Shown piece by piece: positions 60,347-64,000 of a DNA stretch of 64,000 nt. The DNA comes from Crystallibacter sulfonylureivorans_A (GTDB lineage: Bacteria > Actinomycetota > Actinomycetes > Actinomycetales > Micrococcaceae), in the NCBI RefSeq assembly GCF_047607445.1, contig NZ_JBLKRT010000003.1, positions 62,001 to 126,000 on the forward strand, in the 5' to 3' direction. A program made the position numbers and the translations under genes. The notes below the pieces were generated by a model. That model had not been told where the DNA came from, made no database searches, and saw only the letters and a program-made list of their open reading frames with translations. Each line of letters begins with the position of its first letter. Position 1 is the first letter of the stretch.

Positions 60347-61012
60347 GTGGTCACGATTGGTGTGCTCGCCCTGCAGGGCGATGTCCGCGAACACATATCC
60401 GCCCTGGAACACAGCGGCGCCGCAGCCATGCCGGTGCGGAGGCCGGGTGAACTGGACGCCGTCGACGGACTGGTCATCCCCGGCGGCGAATCGACAACGA
60501 TCGACAAGCTGACACGGATCTTCGAACTGGCTGATCCGCTTAAGAAGCGGATCGCGGCCGGGATGCCGGTGTACGGTTCCTGTGCGGGCATGATCATGCT
60601 GGCAGAGGAGATCGCGGATCCGGCCACCGACCTGAAGGGCGAACCCCAGCAAACACTGGGCGGCCTGGATATCACCGTGCGGCGCAACGCCTTTGGCCGA
60701 CAGCGTGAGTCCTTTGAGACCGATCTGGACTTCCGCGGACTGGAGTTCAGTGCGCCGTCCCCGGAGCAGGGCCCGGCGCCCGTGCACGCCGTCTTCATCC
60801 GGGCTCCCTGGGTGGAACGGGTAGGTGAGGGCGTGGAGGTCCTCGCCACGGTGGAACCCTCGGAGGCGTCCCACACGGAGACTTTGCACGGGACAGCTAG
60901 AATTGTGGCAGTGCGTTCGCGGCATTTGCTGGCGACCTCTTTCCACCCGGAAGTGACGGGGGAGCGCCGGATCCACGAACTATTCATCCGCATCGTCAGA
61001 GGAGAGGCCTAA
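60347..61012 (+). CDS. pdxT: pyridoxal 5'-phosphate synthase, glutaminase subunit PdxT
   Basis: Produces ammonia for PdxS. The 221-aa class I glutaminase has IPGGESTTIDKL, the nucleophile loop GSCAGMIMLAEE (Cys near residue 79) and the H-x-E pair in FHPEVTGERR. Start GTG 60347 behind GAGGAAACGTCACC. It is followed by yebC with a 2-bp gap, conserving the actinobacterial order pdxT-yebC-ruvC. Confidence 0.95.
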   Translation: MVTIGVLALQGDVREHISALEHSGAAAMPVRRPGELDAVDGLVIPGGESTTIDKLTRIFELADPLKKRIAAGMPVYGSCAGMIMLAEEIADPATDLKGEPQQTLGGLDITVRRNAFGRQRESFETDLDFRGLEFSAPSPEQGPAPVHAVFIRAPWVERVGEGVEVLATVEPSEASHTETLHGTARIVAVRSRHLLATSFHPEVTGERRIHELFIRIVRGEA

Positions 61013-61014
61013 GC

Positions 61015-61770
61015 ATGTCCGGACACTCTAAGTGGGCGACCACCAAGCACAAGAAGGCCGTGATCGACGCCCGGCGGGCCAAGTCGTTCGCGAAACTGAT
61101 CAAGAACATCGAAGTGGCGGCCCGCGCCGGCGGCGCTGACCTCTCCGGCAACCCCGGGCTGGAACTGGCCGTCCAGAAGGCCAAGAAGACGTCGGTGCCC
61201 AACGACAACATCGACCGCGCCATCAAGCGCGGCGCCGGCCTGACCGGTGAAACCATCGACTACACCGAAATCATCTACGAAGCCCGCGGACCGCAGGGCT
61301 CCGCCGTGCTGATTGAGTGCCTGACCGACAACAAAAACCGCGCCGCCTCCGAGGTGCGCCTGGCCATCACCCGCAACGGCGGCACCGTGGCCGACCCCGG
61401 CTCGGTCTCCTACATGTTCGCTCGCAAGGGCGTGGTGTCCCTGCCCAAGAACGAGCTCACCGAAGACGATCTGCTGATGGCCGTGCTGGATGCCGGCGCA
61501 GAAGAGGTCAAGGACCAGGGCGAAAACTTCGAGGTCCACTCCGACCCCACCGATCTGCGCGCCGTGGTGGCAGGTCTGGAAGAAGCCGGCATCGAGTACG
61601 AAACCGATGAAATCGAGTTCGTTTCCTCGATGGCCGTGGAGCTCGACTCCGACGCCGCGCGGAAGTTCCTGAAGCTGGTCGACGCCCTGGAGGACCTGGA
61701 CGACGTGCAGAACGTTTACTCCAACGCCGATATCAGCCCGGACGTCCTCGCCGAACTCGAGAACGACTGA
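61015..61770 (+). CDS. YebC/PmpR-family translation/transcription factor
   Basis: A 251-aa YebC/TACO1-family protein: MSGHSKWATTKHKKAV at the N-terminus, LSGNPGLELAVQKAKKTSVPNDNIDRAIKRG and YEARGPQGSAVLIECLTDNKNR. Members were named transcription regulators, but recent work on the family points to ribosome-associated rescue of stalled polyproline translation. Two bp after pdxT; ruvC follows by 26 bp. Confidence 0.95.
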   Translation: MSGHSKWATTKHKKAVIDARRAKSFAKLIKNIEVAARAGGADLSGNPGLELAVQKAKKTSVPNDNIDRAIKRGAGLTGETIDYTEIIYEARGPQGSAVLIECLTDNKNRAASEVRLAITRNGGTVADPGSVSYMFARKGVVSLPKNELTEDDLLMAVLDAGAEEVKDQGENFEVHSDPTDLRAVVAGLEEAGIEYETDEIEFVSSMAVELDSDAARKFLKLVDALEDLDDVQNVYSNADISPDVLAELEND

Positions 61771-61796
61771 CGCCCGACAGCCGGCAGGCAACAGCC

Positions 61797-62357
61797 TTGC
61801 GTGTCCTGGGTGTGGATCCCGGCCTGACCCGGTGCGGGCTGGGCGTGGTCGACGTCGAGCCGAACCGCCGCTCCACGCTGGTGCAAGTGGGCGTCGTCGG
61901 GACCACCCCCGACATGCCGCTGGAACTGCGTCTGCTGAAGATCGCCGAGACCATCGACGAATGGCTTGATGCCCACGCACCGGACGTGCTCGCCGTCGAA
62001 CGCGTCTTCAGCCAGACCAATGTCAGCACCGTGATGGGCACGGCGCAGGCCTCCGGTGTGGTGATGACCGCTGCAGCGCGGCGGGGGATTGTCGTCGCGC
62101 TGCATACTCCTACCGAGGTGAAGGCGGCGGTGACTGGCAACGGCCAGGCGGACAAAGCGGCGGTGACCAAGATGGTGACGCGGATCCTGCGTCTGGACAC
62201 ACCGCCGCGTCCGGCCGATGCCGCCGATGCTTTGGCGTTGGCGATCACCCACGCATGGCGCGGCGGGGCCACCAAGCCGACGGCGGGCGGCGGCATGACC
62301 GCCGCCCAGAAGCTCTGGGCGGAAGCCGAGGCAAAGACCAAGCGCACCTACCGTTGA
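61797..62357 (+). CDS. ruvC: Holliday junction resolvase RuvC
   Basis: Cuts Holliday junctions symmetrically after RuvAB migration. The 186 aa contain the acidic active site: D7 in LGVDPGLTRCGLG, the E in AVERVF around residue 66, and the paired aspartates in RPADAADALALAI. The TTG at 61797 gives the conserved start MRVLGVDPG. The C-terminal ~25 residues are an unconserved Lys/Ala-rich tail. Confidence 0.95.
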   Translation: MRVLGVDPGLTRCGLGVVDVEPNRRSTLVQVGVVGTTPDMPLELRLLKIAETIDEWLDAHAPDVLAVERVFSQTNVSTVMGTAQASGVVMTAAARRGIVVALHTPTEVKAAVTGNGQADKAAVTKMVTRILRLDTPPRPADAADALALAITHAWRGGATKPTAGGGMTAAQKLWAEAEAKTKRTYR

Positions 62358-62475
62358 AACCTCCGCTTCGACTGGACCGGCCCGGAACGCGCCCGAACGG
62401 GCCTGGACCGGCCCGGCCGGAGGGCGTCACGGGTGTGGCGGTTGCCGGTAATGTCGGCGGCGGCCCGTAAGCTAT

Positions 62476-62491
62476 TCGTAAGTATGTTCGG
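62476..62491 (+). promoter_or_regulatory. LexA-like box upstream of ruvA
   Basis: TCGTAAGTATGTTCGG matches the TCGAAC-N4-GTTCGA LexA consensus at 9 of 12 positions, with a complete GTTCG right arm. It is about 75 bp upstream of the ruvA start in the 206-bp ruvC-ruvA gap. Confidence 0.45.
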
Positions 62492-62563
62492 ACAATCCCT
62501 CGCGTGCTCCGCTCCGGGGATGGGGTCCGGGCCACCGCCAGTGCCGGATTTGGGAGTTGGATC

Positions 62564-63199
62564 ATGATTAGCTCGTTGCGCGGCGTCGTCGCTCATGTGG
62601 GGTTGAATTCGGCAGTGATCGACGTCAACGGTTTCGGCATGCTCGTTCAGGCAACGCCACAGACCCTTGGCACGCTGTTCGTCGGGCGGGAAGCCCAGCT
62701 GGCCACCACCATGATTGTGCGCGAAGACTCCATGACCCTTTACGGGTTTGAGGACGCGGCACAGCGGGAAGTCTTCGAGACCCTCATCTCGGTCAGCGGT
62801 GTGGGTCCGAGGCTGGGCTTGGCGGCGCTGTCGGTGCACTCGCCCGAAGCGCTGCGGATTGCCGCCGCGGACGGCGACAACAAGGCGTTCAGCAAGGTTC
62901 CCGGCATCGGCCCCAAGCTCGCCGGCAGGATTGTGCTGGAGCTCGCTGGCAAGCTGGTCCCCACCGGCGAGGTGGCCCCGCAGCAGGCGGCTGGTTGGAA
63001 GGGCCAGGTTCAGCAGGCCCTCTCCGGTCTGGGCTGGTCGGACAAGGACGCCGCGGCGGCCGTGGACACCACCGCCGAGGAGAATCCGGAGGCGGCTGCT
63101 GCCGGCCATGTGGGCGACCTGCTGAGGCTGACCCTGCGGCGACTGGGCCAGGACGGCGCCCGGACCGGTTCGGCCCGACGCACCGCGGGAGTGAAGTAG
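62564..63199 (+). CDS. ruvA: Holliday junction branch-migration protein RuvA
   Basis: Binds four-way junctions and loads RuvB. The 211 aa have the N-terminal OB fold (MISSLRGVVAHVGLNSAVIDVNG), two helix-hairpin-helix motifs (SVSGVGPRLGLAALS and VPGIGPKLAGRIVLEL), and the C-terminal RuvB-binding domain (ALSGLGWSDKDAAAAVD). ATG 62564 has TGGGAGTTGGATC upstream; the frame opens at 62504. The ruvB start lies 1 bp after the stop. Confidence 0.94.
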   Translation: MISSLRGVVAHVGLNSAVIDVNGFGMLVQATPQTLGTLFVGREAQLATTMIVREDSMTLYGFEDAAQREVFETLISVSGVGPRLGLAALSVHSPEALRIAAADGDNKAFSKVPGIGPKLAGRIVLELAGKLVPTGEVAPQQAAGWKGQVQQALSGLGWSDKDAAAAVDTTAEENPEAAAAGHVGDLLRLTLRRLGQDGARTGSARRTAGVK

Positions 63200-63200
63200 C

Positions 63201-64000
63201 GTGGCGGAGGACGCCGGGGAGGGCCGGCTGGTCTCCACCGCGTCGGAGGCCGAGGAACGGGCCATCGAATCTGCGCTGCGGCCTAAGAACCTGGACGATT
63301 TCGTGGGCCAGGCCAGAGTCCGGCAGCAGCTGTCGCTGGTGCTGGAAGCGTCCCGGATCCGCGAGCGGACCGCCGACCACGTTCTGCTGTCCGGTCCGCC
63401 CGGGCTGGGCAAGACCACGCTGGCGATGATCATCGCGGCGGAAATGAACGCGCCGCTGCGGATCAGTTCCGGTCCGGCGATCCAGCATGCGGGCGATTTG
63501 GCGGCGATTCTGTCCTCGTTGACCGAAGGGGAGATCCTCTTCCTCGATGAGATCCACCGGATGTCGCGTCCGGCAGAGGAAATGCTGTACATGGCCATGG
63601 AAGACTTCCGGGTGGACATCGTGGTGGGCAAGGGAGCCGGCGCCACAGCGATTCCGCTTGATCTGCCGCCCTTCACGCTGGTGGGAGCCACCACCCGGGC
63701 CGGCCTGCTCCCGGGCCCGCTGCGCGACCGGTTCGGCTTCACCGGGCACCTGGAGTTCTACGCCGTCGAAGAACTGGAACTGGTGCTTCGCCGCTCGGCG
63801 ATGCTGCTGGATTTGAAGGTGAGTTCCGCAGGGTTTGCCGAGATCGCCGGCCGCTCCCGCGGCACACCCCGGATCGCCAACCGTCTGCTCCGCCGGGTCC
63901 GGGACTGGGCGTTGGTGCACAAGATCGACGAAATCGATTCCCGCGCCGCAGCCGCTGCACTGGACATGTACGAAGTTGACGAGCGCGGTCTGGACCGGCT
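63201..64000 (+). CDS. ruvB: Holliday junction branch-migration ATPase RuvB (5' part)
   Basis: Motor subunit of the RuvAB complex, cut by the right edge of the window after about 266 codons. Start is GTG 63201, one base after the ruvA stop (AGTAGC GTG). Clear AAA+ motifs: LRPKNLDDFVGQARVRQQL, Walker A GPPGLGKTTLA, Walker B LFLDEIHRM and sensor VGATTRAGLLPGPLRDRFG, plus the RGTPRIANRLLRRVRDWA winged-helix lead. No frameshift in the visible part. Confidence 0.94.
   Translation, partial: MAEDAGEGRLVSTASEAEERAIESALRPKNLDDFVGQARVRQQLSLVLEASRIRERTADHVLLSGPPGLGKTTLAMIIAAEMNAPLRISSGPAIQHAGDLAAILSSLTEGEILFLDEIHRMSRPAEEMLYMAMEDFRVDIVVGKGAGATAIPLDLPPFTLVGATTRAGLLPGPLRDRFGFTGHLEFYAVEELELVLRRSAMLLDLKVSSAGFAEIAGRSRGTPRIANRLLRRVRDWALVHKIDEIDSRAAAAALDMYEVDERGLDR

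Overview
The window comes from a high-GC Gram-positive chromosome, most likely Micrococcales and Arthrobacter-like (Micrococcaceae). Four things support this: strongly GC-biased third codon positions, frequent GTG/TTG starts, mycothiol-linked enzymes (a mycothiol-dependent formaldehyde dehydrogenase and a mycoredoxin), and the actinobacterial gene order thrS-HIT-pgsA-pdxS ... pdxT-yebC-ruvC-ruvA-ruvB. No rRNA, tRNA, CRISPR array or insertion sequence was seen. The last gene, ruvB, runs off the right edge.

Layout. 0.3-4.7 kb: class Ib ribonucleotide reductase operon nrdH-nrdI-nrdE-nrdF, preceded by a NrdR-like box and DnaA-box-like sequences, with two strong hairpins between nrdE and nrdF. 5.6-7.7 kb: arsenic module with ArsR, a MIP-family channel and ArsC on the minus strand (each overlapping the next by ATGA), divergent from an ArsI/CadI-type metalloenzyme and sharing an inverted-repeat operator. 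7.8-9.5 kb: a SHOCT membrane protein translationally coupled to a Tat-exported multicopper oxidase with a Met-rich, CueO-like loop.

9.6-33.4 kb: an accessory stress/dormancy-type region. It holds a WS/DGAT acyltransferase, zinc alcohol dehydrogenases, a MalT-like LuxR regulator, a DUF6325+SHOCT pair, GH15 glucosidase/trehalase, cupin, PPOX-fold flavoprotein, PEP synthase, two adjacent P-type ATPases (one a divergent P1 type, one a P2 type), a HAD-GH65 fusion, Hsp20 and an F420-dependent-NADP-oxidoreductase-like protein. Many of these families belong to DosR/DevR dormancy regulons in mycobacteria and streptomycetes, which is the main inference of this annotation.

33-46 kb: housekeeping genes (RNase Z, DUF1992, a kinase, lipoate ligase family, MoaA), the mycothiol formaldehyde pair mscR-MBL hydrolase, mycoredoxin, a SRAP (HMCES/YedK) protein and an SRPBCC protein. 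These are followed by a DUF6504-dnaE2 mutagenesis operon whose promoter has a near-perfect LexA box between -35 and -10, but no imuB is beside it. A DUF222-HNH protein follows.

48.8-64 kb: the thrS...ruvB block, rearranged. The phosphatidylinositol-mannoside genes usually found after pgsA are absent. pdxS and pdxT are separated by about 7 kb carrying a membrane protein, a second DUF6325+SHOCT pair, a DUF7144-like protein, an MFS exporter and the peptidoglycan-amidating pair murT-gatD.
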